Assembly (NCBI GenBank): GCA_027038275.1
Contig: JALVXC010000002.1
Span: forward strand, 1 to 64,000
Source of the DNA: Campylobacteraceae bacterium
Lineage (GTDB): Bacteria; Campylobacterota; Campylobacteria; Campylobacterales; Sulfurovaceae
Direction of reading: 5' to 3'
DNA length: 64,000 bases
In this document: positions 32,938-41,792 of the stretch, piece by piece
Layout of the letters: every line of letters begins with the position of its first letter
Position numbering within the stretch: position 1 is the first letter of the stretch
The notes under the pieces: model-generated
Seen by the model: only the letters and a program-made list of their open reading frames with translations
The model's database searches: none
What the model was told of the DNA's origin: nothing
Made by a program: the position numbers and the translations under genes

Positions 32938-34860
32938 ATGAATAGACAAAATAACAATCAAAATAGCGAACAGAACGACAACTTTTTTAATGAAAATCCA
33001 CTACTTGCTTTTGGGATTTTTATTCTGATAATGGTTATCTTATTTAAAATGTTTATGGGTGATGCAAACCTAGAAGGGGTTATGGGTGACCCACGAATTA
33101 AGAGGGTAGAGCAGGTTAAGTATTCAGATATTAAAGAGTTAATTAAAAAGAGAGAGGTTAAATCGGTAAAGATTACCTCTACAATGATTGAGGCAACAGA
33201 TTTAACAGGTACAAAGAAGTATATTGCTAAAAATGTTCCCGCTTATGATATGGAGTTTATACCTCTGTTGGAGGACAATAACATTACATATGAAGGACAA
33301 GTAGGTGAAGGACCTGTAGCACGTTATGTAAATATGCTTCTTCCTATTTTTATTATCTTAGCTATTTGGCTCTTTTTGGCTAAAAAGATGTCAAAAGGCA
33401 TGGGTGGAATTTTGGGTGCAGGAAGGGCTGACAAACTCATTAGTTCAGAGCGTCCAGATGTTAAGTTTGATGATGTGCAAGGGGTTCAAGAGGCAAAAGA
33501 TGAGGTCTTGGAAATTGTTGACTTTCTTAAGTTTCCTGAACGATATATTGAGCTTGGAGCTAAGATTCCAAAAGGTCTACTTTTGGTTGGACCTCCAGGT
33601 ACAGGTAAGACCCTTTTAGCAAAAGCTGTAGCAGGTGAGGCAGAAGTTCCTTTCTTCTCTGTGAGTGGTTCAAGTTTTATGGAGATGTTTGTAGGGGTTG
33701 GTGCTAGTCGTGTGCGTGACCTCTTTGAACAGGCTAAAAAAGTAGCACCATCTATTGTTTTTATTGATGAGATTGATGCTATTGGTAAGAGTCGTGCAAG
33801 TAATGCCCAAATGGGTGGACACTCAGAGCAAGAGCAGACCCTTAACCAACTTCTTGCAGAGATGGATGGTTTTGGAACTGATACACCTGTAATTGTCCTT
33901 GCAGCTACCAACAGACCTGAAACTCTTGATGCCGCGTTGCTAAGAGCAGGGCGTTTTGATAGACAAGTGTTAGTAGATAAACCAGACTTTGCAGGGCGTT
34001 TAGCTATTTTAAAAGTACACTCTAAAGATGTAAAATTGGCTGATGATGTAGATATGGAGACGGTAGCTAAACAGACAGCAGGAATGGCAGGAGCAGACTT
34101 GGCAAATATTATTAATGAGGCTGCACTTCTTTCAGGTCGTAGAAACAAAAAGAAGATAGAACAGGCTGAACTTCTTGAAGCTATTGAACGTGCATTTGTT
34201 GGGTTAGAGCGTAAAAATCGAAAAATATCTGATATTGAAAAGAATATTGTTGCTTACCATGAGAGTGGTCATGCTCTTATGGCAGAGCTTACAAAAGGTG
34301 CAACTAGAGTTACAAAGGTCTCTATTATCCCTAGAGGTTTAGGTGCATTGGGCTATACACTACACCTACCAGATGACGAAGACCGTTTCTTAAAGCGTAA
34401 ATATGAACTAATGGCAGAGATAGATGTACTTTTAGGAGGACGTGCAGCAGAAGAGGTCTTTTTGGGTGAAATTTCAACAGGTGCAGGAAATGACCTTGAC
34501 CGTGCTACAGCTATCTTAAAAGATATGATTTCTGTCTATGGTATGAGTGATGTTGCAGGGCTTATGGTTCTCTCACGAAGCCAAAGCTCATTCCTTGGTG
34601 GAGGAATGGTTTCAAATGACTATAGTGAAGAGATGGCTCAAAAGATAGACCAGAGTATTAAGAACACTCTTAATGAGCGTTATGAGTATGTAAAAAAGAC
34701 ACTACGTGAGTATGCTGGAGCTATTGAAAATATGGCAGAGGTTCTTTTAGATGTAGAGGTTATTGAGGGTGATACTGTTCAGGAGATTATTATTGCCTTT
34801 GAAAAAGAGAATGGTATGGAGTCAAGAATGGCTCACCTAAAAGAGAGTGAAGATTCATAA
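32938..34860 (+). CDS. ftsH: ATP-dependent zinc metalloprotease FtsH
   Basis: 640 residues. Two membrane spans (about 25-42 and 131-150) flank a periplasmic domain. The AAA module has Walker A GPPGTGKT (about 218), Walker B IVFIDEIDAIG and SRH region AATNRPETLDAALLRAGRFD. Zinc motif HESGH is at about 440. It degrades unassembled membrane proteins and some regulators. The C-terminal acidic tail is ordinary. Confidence 0.97.
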   Translation: MNRQNNNQNSEQNDNFFNENPLLAFGIFILIMVILFKMFMGDANLEGVMGDPRIKRVEQVKYSDIKELIKKREVKSVKITSTMIEATDLTGTKKYIAKNVPAYDMEFIPLLEDNNITYEGQVGEGPVARYVNMLLPIFIILAIWLFLAKKMSKGMGGILGAGRADKLISSERPDVKFDDVQGVQEAKDEVLEIVDFLKFPERYIELGAKIPKGLLLVGPPGTGKTLLAKAVAGEAEVPFFSVSGSSFMEMFVGVGASRVRDLFEQAKKVAPSIVFIDEIDAIGKSRASNAQMGGHSEQEQTLNQLLAEMDGFGTDTPVIVLAATNRPETLDAALLRAGRFDRQVLVDKPDFAGRLAILKVHSKDVKLADDVDMETVAKQTAGMAGADLANIINEAALLSGRRNKKKIEQAELLEAIERAFVGLERKNRKISDIEKNIVAYHESGHALMAELTKGATRVTKVSIIPRGLGALGYTLHLPDDEDRFLKRKYELMAEIDVLLGGRAAEEVFLGEISTGAGNDLDRATAILKDMISVYGMSDVAGLMVLSRSQSSFLGGGMVSNDYSEEMAQKIDQSIKNTLNERYEYVKKTLREYAGAIENMAEVLLDVEVIEGDTVQEIIIAFEKENGMESRMAHLKESEDS

Positions 34861-34864
34861 AACA

Positions 34865-34942
34865 GTAGGGGCTACCCCTCCGTGTCTGCCCCATATTTAA
34901 TGTGCTTAAAAAATAGAGGACAGACACAGAGGTCGCCCCTAC
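34865..34942. repeat. Imperfect inverted repeat of the GTAGGGGC type
   Basis: GTAGGGGCTACCCCTCCGTG at the left and its near reverse complement ending GGTCGCCCCTAC at the right form about 24 paired bases with one 2-base offset and a few mismatches, around an AT-rich 25-base centre. It lies between ftsH and a methyltransferase gene. It resembles short dispersed REP/MITE-like repeats and could also serve as a terminator structure for ftsH. Confidence 0.55.
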
Positions 34943-34971
34943 AGATATGAAATATATAATTAAGGAAAACA

Positions 34972-35574
34972 ATGAGTCAAGACCTATTTGCACATAAGTC
35001 AAAATCGTGGGATATGAACTCAAAGCGTGTTAAAAATGCAAAGAGTATTGCTAAGAGTATTCAGAAAAATATTGAGCTAAAACCAACAATGAGACTAATG
35101 GATTTTGGAGCAGGTACAGGGCTGTTGAGCTATTTTATTGCTCCTTGTGTAGATACTATTGTTATGGTAGACAACTCTCCATCTATGCTAGAGAAGTTTA
35201 AAGAGAAAGCCTCTGAGTTTGAGTGTAAAACAGAAGTTAGAGAGGTAGATTTAACTACTACAACACTCAATGAGAAGTTTGATGGAGTTATCTCCTCTAT
35301 GACTATTCATCATATAGAAGACCAAAAAGAACTCTTTACAAAGTTCTATAATATGCTAGAAGAGGGTGGATTTATTGCTATTGCAGATTTAGATAGTGAA
35401 GATGGTAGTTTTCATTCCGATAACACAGGAGTATTTCATTTTGGATTTGAGCAAGAGATGTTGGAGCAGATAGCAAAAGAGGTTGGTTTTAAAGAGATAA
35501 AGTTTGAGTTGGCAAGTACTATTAAGAAGCCTCACAAGGAATTTACTGTTTTTCTTATGATTGCAAAGAGATAA
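34972..35574 (+). CDS. Class I SAM-dependent methyltransferase
   Basis: 200 residues. Motif I is LMDFGAGTGLLSYFI (about 42-56), the motif II acidic residue is in VMVDNSPSMLEKF, and the post-motif region DGVISSMTIHHIEDQ is of the UbiE/Methyltransf_25 type. The substrate cannot be inferred; a small molecule is most likely. The gene is preceded by AAGGA and stands between ftsH and the leucine leader region. Confidence 0.85.
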   Translation: MSQDLFAHKSKSWDMNSKRVKNAKSIAKSIQKNIELKPTMRLMDFGAGTGLLSYFIAPCVDTIVMVDNSPSMLEKFKEKASEFECKTEVREVDLTTTTLNEKFDGVISSMTIHHIEDQKELFTKFYNMLEEGGFIAIADLDSEDGSFHSDNTGVFHFGFEQEMLEQIAKEVGFKEIKFELASTIKKPHKEFTVFLMIAKR

Positions 35575-35612
35575 TTGGTTATAATTTGCTAAAAAATTAA
35601 GGAAAATAGAAA

Positions 35613-35762
35613 ATGAAAAACACTTTGCTTTTTGCATTTGTTTTTGGGGCAGTAGTTTTTACCTCAATCCAAGCAAAAGAGGAAGTAGCTAAAGTTAAGG
35701 CTTCTCAACAAATATCTATAGATAATGATATTGATAATTTCTATGAAAAAGCACAAGAGTAG
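35613..35762 (+). CDS. Short exported peptide
   Basis: 49 residues, absent from the ORF track. AAGGAAAA precedes the ATG. A signal peptide (MKNTLLFAFVFGAVVFTS-IQAKE) leaves a mature part of about 27 residues (VKASQQISIDNDIDNFYEKA). There is no lipobox or known domain. Start, SD and signal peptide look genuine, but so short an ORF needs conservation evidence. Confidence 0.45.
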   Translation: MKNTLLFAFVFGAVVFTSIQAKEEVAKVKASQQISIDNDIDNFYEKAQE

Positions 35763-35800
35763 AATAAAAACACTACTTATGTAATTAAGAGATTATTAGC

Positions 35801-35806
35801 TATACT
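35801..35806 (+). promoter_or_regulatory. -10 element of the leuL-leuA promoter
   Basis: TATACT preceded by TTAGC, 31 bases before the leader peptide start; transcription would begin near 35813, giving a leader RNA of about 210 bases ahead of leuA. Confidence 0.5.
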
Positions 35807-35836
35807 TTTAAAAAAATTAAACAGAGGAGAGAGATT

Positions 35837-35908
35837 ATGAAAAATGTTCATATAAGAGTCCAAAATAGGATTAAAGAGACTACTCTTCTCCTGCTTCTTG
35901 CCCTTTAA
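35837..35908 (+). CDS. leuL: Leucine-rich leader peptide of leuA
   Basis: 23 residues with a good ribosome site (GAGGAGAGAG). It ends TTLLLLLAL: six leucine codons (CTT, CTC, CTG, CTT, CTT, then CTT after Ala) among the last seven residues. A terminator-shaped hairpin with seven T residues follows at 35944-35983, before leuA at 36025. This is the classical arrangement for ribosome-mediated attenuation by charged tRNA-Leu. It was not in the ORF track because of its size. Confidence 0.75.
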   Translation: MKNVHIRVQNRIKETTLLLLLAL

Positions 35909-35942
35909 CTAAAAATAATCCCACAATCAGATTTCATTCGTT

Positions 35943-35983
35943 TCTAATTAATCCGATATAGGATAGAATTAGATAATTTTTTT
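35943..35983 (+). terminator. Attenuator of the leuA leader
   Basis: TCTAATT and AATTAGA plus inner ATCC/GGAT form a stem with loop GATATA, followed by TAA and TTTTTTT. It stands 35 bases after the leuL stop. I could not draw a convincing competing antiterminator by eye. A weaker ACGTAC/GTACGT hairpin follows at 35984-36003. Confidence 0.65.
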
Positions 35984-36024
35984 ACGTACATAGAGAAGTA
36001 CGTTTTATTTATAAGGTAAATATA

Positions 36025-37584
36025 ATGAGCATAGAGACTATTAAAATATTTGATACTACATTAAGAGATGGAGAGCAGAGCCCTGGTGCTTCTATGAATA
36101 CAGAAGAGAAGATACAGATTGCTATTCAACTAGAGAAGTTGGGGGTTGACATTATAGAGGCTGGGTTTGCAGCAGCTAGTCCAGGGGATTTTGAGGCTAT
36201 CTCTAAGATTGCAGAGCGTGTAACTAACTCTACAGTCTGCTCTTTGGCTCGTGCTGTTGATAGAGATATAAAATCAGCAGGTGAGGCTATAGCTAAAGCG
36301 AAGCTAAAGAGAATCCATACCTTCATAGCAACCTCCCCAATTCACATGGAGCATAAGCTTAAAATGACTCCTGATGAGGTAATAAGAAGAGCAGTAAGAG
36401 CTGTAGAGTATGCTCGTGAGTTTGTAGAAGATATTGAGTTTAGCTGTGAAGATGCAGGAAGAAGCGATATAGGTTTCTTAAAAGAGATAAGCGATGCAGT
36501 AATTGAAGCAGGGGCAACAACTATTAATTTGCCAGATACAGTAGGGTTTAGATTACCTTTCGAGATTGGTGAGATGGTGCGTACCATGAGTGAGTATACT
36601 AAAGGTAGAGCCATTATCTCAGTACACAACCACAACGACTTAGGTTTAGGCGTGGCAAACTCATTAGAGGCTGTACTTAATGGTGCTAGACAGATAGAGT
36701 GTACTATTAATGGTCTTGGTGAACGGGCAGGAAACGCAGCGTTAGAGGAGATTGTTATGGCACTTAAGGTACGTGGAGATGTATTTAAAGATTTTAAAAC
36801 AAACATCAATACCAAAGAGATTTATCCTACTAGTCGCTTGATAGCTAATATAACAGGTATAGAGCCACAACCAAACAAAGCGATAGTTGGTAAAAATGCC
36901 TTTGCTCATGAGAGTGGAATTCACCAAGATGGTATGTTGAAAAACCGAGAGACCTATGAGATTATGAGTCCAGAGACTATTGGTTTAGTAAAAGATGACA
37001 CACTTGTACTTGGTAAACACTCTGGACGGGCAGCCTTTAGAGACAAGTTAGCTAAGTTAGGATTTACACTTGAAGATGAGGCACTAAATGCTTCATTTGA
37101 GCGTTTTAAAATTTTAGCTGATAGGAAAAAAGAGATTTATGATGATGATTTAAGAGCTTTAGTTACAAATGAGATGACCAAAGCGACACAGATTTATGAG
37201 CTTATCTCTTTGCAGTTAATGGACTTCTCAGAGGGAACACCAAGTTCAGTAGTTAAGATACGAAAAGATGATGAGGTGTTGGTAGAAGCTAGTATTGGAG
37301 AGGGGACAATAGATGCTATCTTTAAGACTATTGATAGAATCTCTGGTTTTAATGGAAAGCTTCAAGACTACAAAGTAAAGTCTGTCTCACAGGGAAAAGA
37401 TGCCTTAGCCTCTGTAACAGTTAAGGTTGCATTTAATGACAAAGAACCTGCAATTATTGGTCATGGTCTACATATTGATACCATGTTAGCAAGTGCTAGA
37501 GCCTATATTGGTGCTTTAAACTCTTATCTTAGTATGGAGGGTATGTTAAAGAAGCGTCATAGTGACAGTTCGCAGACAATTTAA
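36025..37584 (+). CDS. leuA: 2-isopropylmalate synthase
   Basis: 519 residues. The catalytic start [16 protein letters not shown], metal-binding [10 protein letters not shown] (HxH) and the downstream [15 protein letters not shown] are family signatures. The C-terminal leucine-binding regulatory domain (about 390-510) is complete, so feedback inhibition is expected. It condenses acetyl-CoA with 2-oxoisovalerate as the first step of leucine synthesis. It is preceded by the leucine leader peptide and attenuator. Confidence 0.97.
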   Translation: MSIETIKIFDTTLRDGEQSPGASMNTEEKIQIAIQLEKLGVDIIEAGFAAASPGDFEAISKIAERVTNSTVCSLARAVDRDIKSAGEAIAKAKLKRIHTFIATSPIHMEHKLKMTPDEVIRRAVRAVEYAREFVEDIEFSCEDAGRSDIGFLKEISDAVIEAGATTINLPDTVGFRLPFEIGEMVRTMSEYTKGRAIISVHNHNDLGLGVANSLEAVLNGARQIECTINGLGERAGNAALEEIVMALKVRGDVFKDFKTNINTKEIYPTSRLIANITGIEPQPNKAIVGKNAFAHESGIHQDGMLKNRETYEIMSPETIGLVKDDTLVLGKHSGRAAFRDKLAKLGFTLEDEALNASFERFKILADRKKEIYDDDLRALVTNEMTKATQIYELISLQLMDFSEGTPSSVVKIRKDDEVLVEASIGEGTIDAIFKTIDRISGFNGKLQDYKVKSVSQGKDALASVTVKVAFNDKEPAIIGHGLHIDTMLASARAYIGALNSYLSMEGMLKKRHSDSSQTI

Positions 37585-37612
37585 AGTTAGATAGCTCTAT
37601 ATCTAACTTTAA
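37581..37612 (+). terminator. Hairpin at the end of leuA
   Basis: TTAAAGTTAGATA and TATCTAACTTTAA are exact reverse complements (13 bases) around a 6-base loop, overlapping the leuA stop. A T-run is lacking, but position and stem strength suggest 3'-end formation. The remaining 250 bases to the next gene are AT-rich with nothing else I can support. Confidence 0.6.
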
Positions 37613-37869
37613 AAATTAATTAACATATTTAACCTTTACTTAAACTAATATTGACTATTTCTATCTCTATATTCTCTTTTTAAAGTTTATTTTTATGAGA
37701 AAATATTAAAATTAATGCATTTAATGCTTAAAAATATTTTAAATAATTGTTTTTAATATAGCATATTGTATTTATTTTGAAAATAGTAAAAAAAAAGCTC
37801 GAATTTTATTTTTTCCTACACATTTAATTTGTATTATAAATTAAGAGGAAATTTTAAAGGAGTTAAATT

Positions 37870-39012
37870 ATGTACAATATAGAGACAATACTTGAAGAGA
37901 TAATGATAAAAACACTAAAAGAGTCAGCAGAAAAATTTATGGAGGAGGGAGAGTACGAACAGGCAAAAAGAATGTACTTTAACGCTTTAAGATTAAGTGA
38001 AAAATTAGTAGAAGTTGATGAGGATAAATTTCTACCACTTGTTGCTAAAGTCTCTAAGAGCATAGCTACTATGTATGAGGAGGTAAATATTTATGATTTG
38101 GCTATTAAGTACTATAGACAAACTATCTCTGTCAATAAAAAAGTAGGAGTAGATGCAGAGAAGATAGCTAATAGCTATTTTGCATTAGGTAACTTATGTC
38201 GAAGAGATTTTCGTTATGAAGATGCAGAACGATACTATACAAGGGCTTTAAATATCTATCTTGATTTACCTGTTTCAAAAGCAGATAGTATAGAGAAGAA
38301 AGTTATTAATATATATCATCACTTATCAGTTATTTGTGGTGCAATGGGTAAAGTTCAAGAGACAAAAGATGCATATATGCAACTTTTAAATATCTATAAA
38401 GATTTAGTTACAGATGAAGACGATAACCATAAGCCTGAACTTGCAATGGTACTTTTTAATTTAGGAACACTCTACTTTAAACATAACAGAAGAAATAAAG
38501 CTTCAGAGGTATATCTGTTTGCATTAGAGCTTCTTTTATATCTCGACTCTAAAGATACTTATAGCTACAAGGAGACAATAGCACATACTTTGCACAATTT
38601 AGGTCAAATCTATACAGAGCAACTTGACTACCCAGCTGCTTTGTCAGCTTATAGAGAGGCGTTGAATCATTTTATAGAGTTAGCAGATGGAAACCCAAGT
38701 AGATATGGTTCAGAGGTCGCACTTGTTTTTAAGCATTTAGCTTCATTCTATAAGCAACAAAATAGAATGGATTTGGCAGAGTATTTTTATTTAAGACAGA
38801 TTGAACTCTATCGAGAGTTAAATCACTATAATGACTCTACTTACGATTTTGTTTTAGCATCAGCAATTATAGAAGGAGTTGAACACTATGGACAACATAG
38901 TATTACACTCTATGAGGCAGAGGCTATTTTACGTAGTTATGAAGATGAGATGAAAGTTGAAGAGGTATTAGAGAAAATCTCTATACTTCGTGAAGAGATG
39001 AGTCTTAGTTAA
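37870..39012 (+). CDS. Tetratricopeptide repeat protein
   Basis: 380 residues, cytoplasmic, all helical, with no signal peptide. Repeats of about 34-42 residues are visible (AEKFMEEGEYEQAKRMYFNA; NSYFALGNLCRRDFRYEDAE; NLGQIYTEQLDYPAALSAYR), spaced as in TPR/kinesin-light-chain type proteins. RBS AAAGGAG. It is a scaffold for protein binding; partners are unknown. It stands alone between leuA and the peptidoglycan recycling genes. Confidence 0.8.
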   Translation: MYNIETILEEIMIKTLKESAEKFMEEGEYEQAKRMYFNALRLSEKLVEVDEDKFLPLVAKVSKSIATMYEEVNIYDLAIKYYRQTISVNKKVGVDAEKIANSYFALGNLCRRDFRYEDAERYYTRALNIYLDLPVSKADSIEKKVINIYHHLSVICGAMGKVQETKDAYMQLLNIYKDLVTDEDDNHKPELAMVLFNLGTLYFKHNRRNKASEVYLFALELLLYLDSKDTYSYKETIAHTLHNLGQIYTEQLDYPAALSAYREALNHFIELADGNPSRYGSEVALVFKHLASFYKQQNRMDLAEYFYLRQIELYRELNHYNDSTYDFVLASAIIEGVEHYGQHSITLYEAEAILRSYEDEMKVEEVLEKISILREEMSLS

Positions 39013-39296
39013 TAGTCTCTACCTATTTAAATTAAAACTAAACAATTTATGTTACAAAGTGACGCTATTTTAACATTAAGTTATTAATTTAAAAGTTTTT
39101 TTCTACAATTTTCTTTATTTGGAGTAAACTTATACAATTCCTCTACAAATAGTTTATATACTCTTGTAAGGAGTCTAAATAAGTTTTAGGTAGGAGCTAG
39201 TTACAACTTCTGCAATTAATTAACGATATTATCTCTTCTCTTTGTACTCCTATGCGAAGAGTAAGAGATTTTATTTATTTTTAAAAAGATATTACA

Positions 39297-40445
39297 ATGA
39301 TACAAAAGACTTTTACACTACTTTTAATTTTTACCCTTTCGATTTTTGCTAATGTTACTGTTGGAGCTAAACAGACAGCTAAGTACTTTCCTCTCTTAAA
39401 AGGAAAACGTGTTGCTTTGATAGTAAACCAATCCTCTTTAATAGATGGGGAGCATTTAGTTGACCGACTTTTGCGAGAGCAGATTAATGTAGTAAAGATT
39501 TTTGCTCCAGAGCATGGTTTTCGTGGAACAGCTGATGCAGGGCAACATATTAAGAGCAATCTTGATGCACAGACAGGTTTACCCATTGTCTCTCTCTATG
39601 GAAAACATAAAAAGCCAACAAAAAGAGATTTAAAAGATGTTGATATTTTAGTTTTTGATATTCAAGATGTTGGGGTTAGATTCTATACATATCTTTCAAC
39701 CTTGCATTATATTATGGAGGCAGGAGCAGAACAACATAAGCCTGTAATTGTTTTAGATAGACCTAACCCTAATGGAGATAGAATAGATGGTGAGGTTTTA
39801 AACTTAAAATATAAGTCATTTGTAGGAATGCACCCTGTACCTATACTTTATGGTATGACTATTGGTGAGTATGCAAAGATGATAAATGGGCAGGGGTGGT
39901 TAAAGGGGCATAAAAAGGCAGATTTAACTGTTATTCCTTTAGCTAACTATACTCATAACACACCTTACTCTCTGCCTGTAAAACCCTCTCCAAATTTACC
40001 TAATGATTTGTCAATCTATCTCTACCCATCATTGGCATTTTTTGAGGGAACAGTTTTTTCAGTAGGGCGAGGAACAACCAAACAGTTTCAGCTCTATGGT
40101 GACCCACACTATAAAAAGCATAACTTCTCATTTACTCCTATCTCAAGAGAGGGAGCAAGATATCCAAAGCATAAAGGTAAAAAATGCTATGGTGTCGATT
40201 TAAGTTCTGAACCAATTATAAGTGGGGCAGGAATTAACCTTAAGTATCTTATAGATGCCTATAGAAACTATCCATATAAAAAGAGATTTTTTTTGAAAAA
40301 TCACTTTATAGACAAACTCTCTGGTTCTAGTAGGCTTAGAAAACAGATATTGGCAGGTAAGAGTGCTAAAAGCATAAAGAATAGTTGGCAAAAAGGGCTT
40401 AAGAAGTTTAAAGTAATTAGAGAGAAGTATCTAATTTATAAGTAA
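39297..40445 (+). CDS. Exo-beta-N-acetylmuramidase NamZ family (DUF1343)
   Basis: 382 residues with a signal peptide (1-18). FAPEHGFRGTADAGQHI (about 63-79) and the segments DIQDVGVRFYTYLSTLHY and LDRPNPNGDRIDG are the diagnostic blocks of DUF1343, shown in other bacteria to be an exo-acting N-acetylmuramidase that releases MurNAc from peptidoglycan fragments. It is followed by two amidase-like genes, so a periplasmic wall-recycling role fits. The 284-base gap before it shows no clear element. Confidence 0.82.
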   Translation: MIQKTFTLLLIFTLSIFANVTVGAKQTAKYFPLLKGKRVALIVNQSSLIDGEHLVDRLLREQINVVKIFAPEHGFRGTADAGQHIKSNLDAQTGLPIVSLYGKHKKPTKRDLKDVDILVFDIQDVGVRFYTYLSTLHYIMEAGAEQHKPVIVLDRPNPNGDRIDGEVLNLKYKSFVGMHPVPILYGMTIGEYAKMINGQGWLKGHKKADLTVIPLANYTHNTPYSLPVKPSPNLPNDLSIYLYPSLAFFEGTVFSVGRGTTKQFQLYGDPHYKKHNFSFTPISREGARYPKHKGKKCYGVDLSSEPIISGAGINLKYLIDAYRNYPYKKRFFLKNHFIDKLSGSSRLRKQILAGKSAKSIKNSWQKGLKKFKVIREKYLIYK

Positions 40446-40473
40446 AATATATAAAAAGGGGGGAGAGAGAAGA

Positions 40474-41073
40474 TTGAGTGAACGACGAGTATTAACTATT
40501 ATGGCGTGGGGTATTTTTGCCTTACTCATCTATGCACTTTGGCATGGTAGAGTAGTCAATACTACTGTACTAATTCAAGCGGGTCATGTAGGAAGAACAA
40601 AAGGGAATATTGGTTCGATCTATAATGGTTTAGTCGAGTCAAAATGGAATGATAGAGTTGCTAAACGTGTTGAGGATATTTTAAAGAAAAGGGGCATTAG
40701 AGTTACTAGAGTAGGTGCAAAGATACCTATAGCCAATGCAGTAATTGCTGTAGCTATTCACTTTGATGGAGCAAAAAACGAGTGTGCAACAGGTGCTTCT
40801 ATTGGGCATGATGGCTCAGCCGAAGCTAAACGTTTAGCTAGAGATTGGAGACGAGAGTATAGCAAGTTTTTTCCATTTAGATGGCATAAAGATAACTTTA
40901 CTCCTAACTTAAGACACTATTATGGATTCTCTAGGGTTAGTGCTAGTAGGGGATTTTTGGTTTTAGAGCTTGGTGAGATAACCTGTAAAAAGCAGACTGA
41001 TTGGTTAAAGCCAAGACTTGGTGAGGTGGCAAGTAAAATTGCCTATTTTATAATTAAGGAGTTAAAAAAATGA
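40474..41073 (+). CDS. N-acetylmuramoyl-L-alanine amidase-like protein (Amidase_3-like)
   Basis: 199 residues, probably from TTG 40474 behind GGGGGGAGAG; ATG 40501 is the alternative but has a poor ribosome site. An N-terminal membrane anchor (about 9-24) is followed by VLIQAGHVGRTKGNIGS, which resembles the first zinc-ligand block of zinc amidases, then AVAIHFDGAK with the second histidine and VLELGEITCKK with a glutamate. The domain is shorter than usual. It is likely anchored in the inner membrane, facing the periplasm. It ends 4 bases inside the next gene. Confidence 0.6.
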   Translation: MSERRVLTIMAWGIFALLIYALWHGRVVNTTVLIQAGHVGRTKGNIGSIYNGLVESKWNDRVAKRVEDILKKRGIRVTRVGAKIPIANAVIAVAIHFDGAKNECATGASIGHDGSAEAKRLARDWRREYSKFFPFRWHKDNFTPNLRHYYGFSRVSASRGFLVLELGEITCKKQTDWLKPRLGEVASKIAYFIIKELKK

Positions 41074-41756
41074 GAAATTTTAAAAATATATTTTTATCGT
41101 TAACACTACTATCTCTAATAAGCTATGCTAATGGCACAAAAGAGGAGATTAAAATTATTGACAAACCGATAGATTTTGGGCAAGAGCGTATAGATATGAC
41201 CAAAGCTTATATTAAAAAGCATTATGGTTTTGAGGTAGAGAGTATTGAGATAGAACCAAAGATTATTGTACTTCATTGGACAGCAGAGATGAGTTTTGAT
41301 AAAAGTTTTAAACGCCTCAAACCTCAAAAGCTCTTTTCAGATAGAAAAGATATAGCTAAAGCTTCGGCACTTAATGTATCATCACAATTTTTAGTTGATA
41401 GAGATGGAACAATTTATCGCCTTATGCCTGAAAATTGGATGGCACGTCATGTAATTGGGCTAAACTACTCTAGTATAGGTGTTGAAAATGTTGGAGGAAA
41501 AGGAAATAAAAAAGATGACCTAACTCCTGCACAGCTAAAATCAAACATAGCTTTAGTTCGTTACCTTAAAAAGAAATATCCAACTATTACTTATCTAATT
41601 GGTCACCATGAGTATCGCCAAATGGAAAAAACAGATTTATGGTTAGAGTTAGACAAAGGCTATAGAACTAAAAAATCAGACCCTGGTAAAAGATTTATGA
41701 GTGATGTTAGGGACGCTGTTGCAGATTTAAATTTGTCAGCTCCACCTAAATATTAA
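41070..41756 (+). CDS. N-acetylmuramoyl-L-alanine amidase (Amidase_2/PGRP fold)
   Basis: 228 residues with a signal peptide (1-21). IIVLHWTAEMSFDKS holds the first zinc histidine, SSQFLVDRDGTIYRLMPE is the core strand motif, IGVENVGG the glutamate, and YLIGHHEYRQ the second histidine; KKSDPGKRF provides the third ligand/aspartate region. It cleaves the MurNAc-L-Ala bond. It overlaps the previous gene and forms a set with the NamZ-like enzyme. Confidence 0.85.
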   Translation: MRNFKNIFLSLTLLSLISYANGTKEEIKIIDKPIDFGQERIDMTKAYIKKHYGFEVESIEIEPKIIVLHWTAEMSFDKSFKRLKPQKLFSDRKDIAKASALNVSSQFLVDRDGTIYRLMPENWMARHVIGLNYSSIGVENVGGKGNKKDDLTPAQLKSNIALVRYLKKKYPTITYLIGHHEYRQMEKTDLWLELDKGYRTKKSDPGKRFMSDVRDAVADLNLSAPPKY

Positions 41757-41792
41757 TATTTTTTTTAAATATGCCTTATTATTTTTAGGGCA

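Noticed and set aside
33486-34148. 220-residue minus-strand ORF inside ftsH
   Set aside because: Shadow of the AAA domain; no independent ribosome site or domain.
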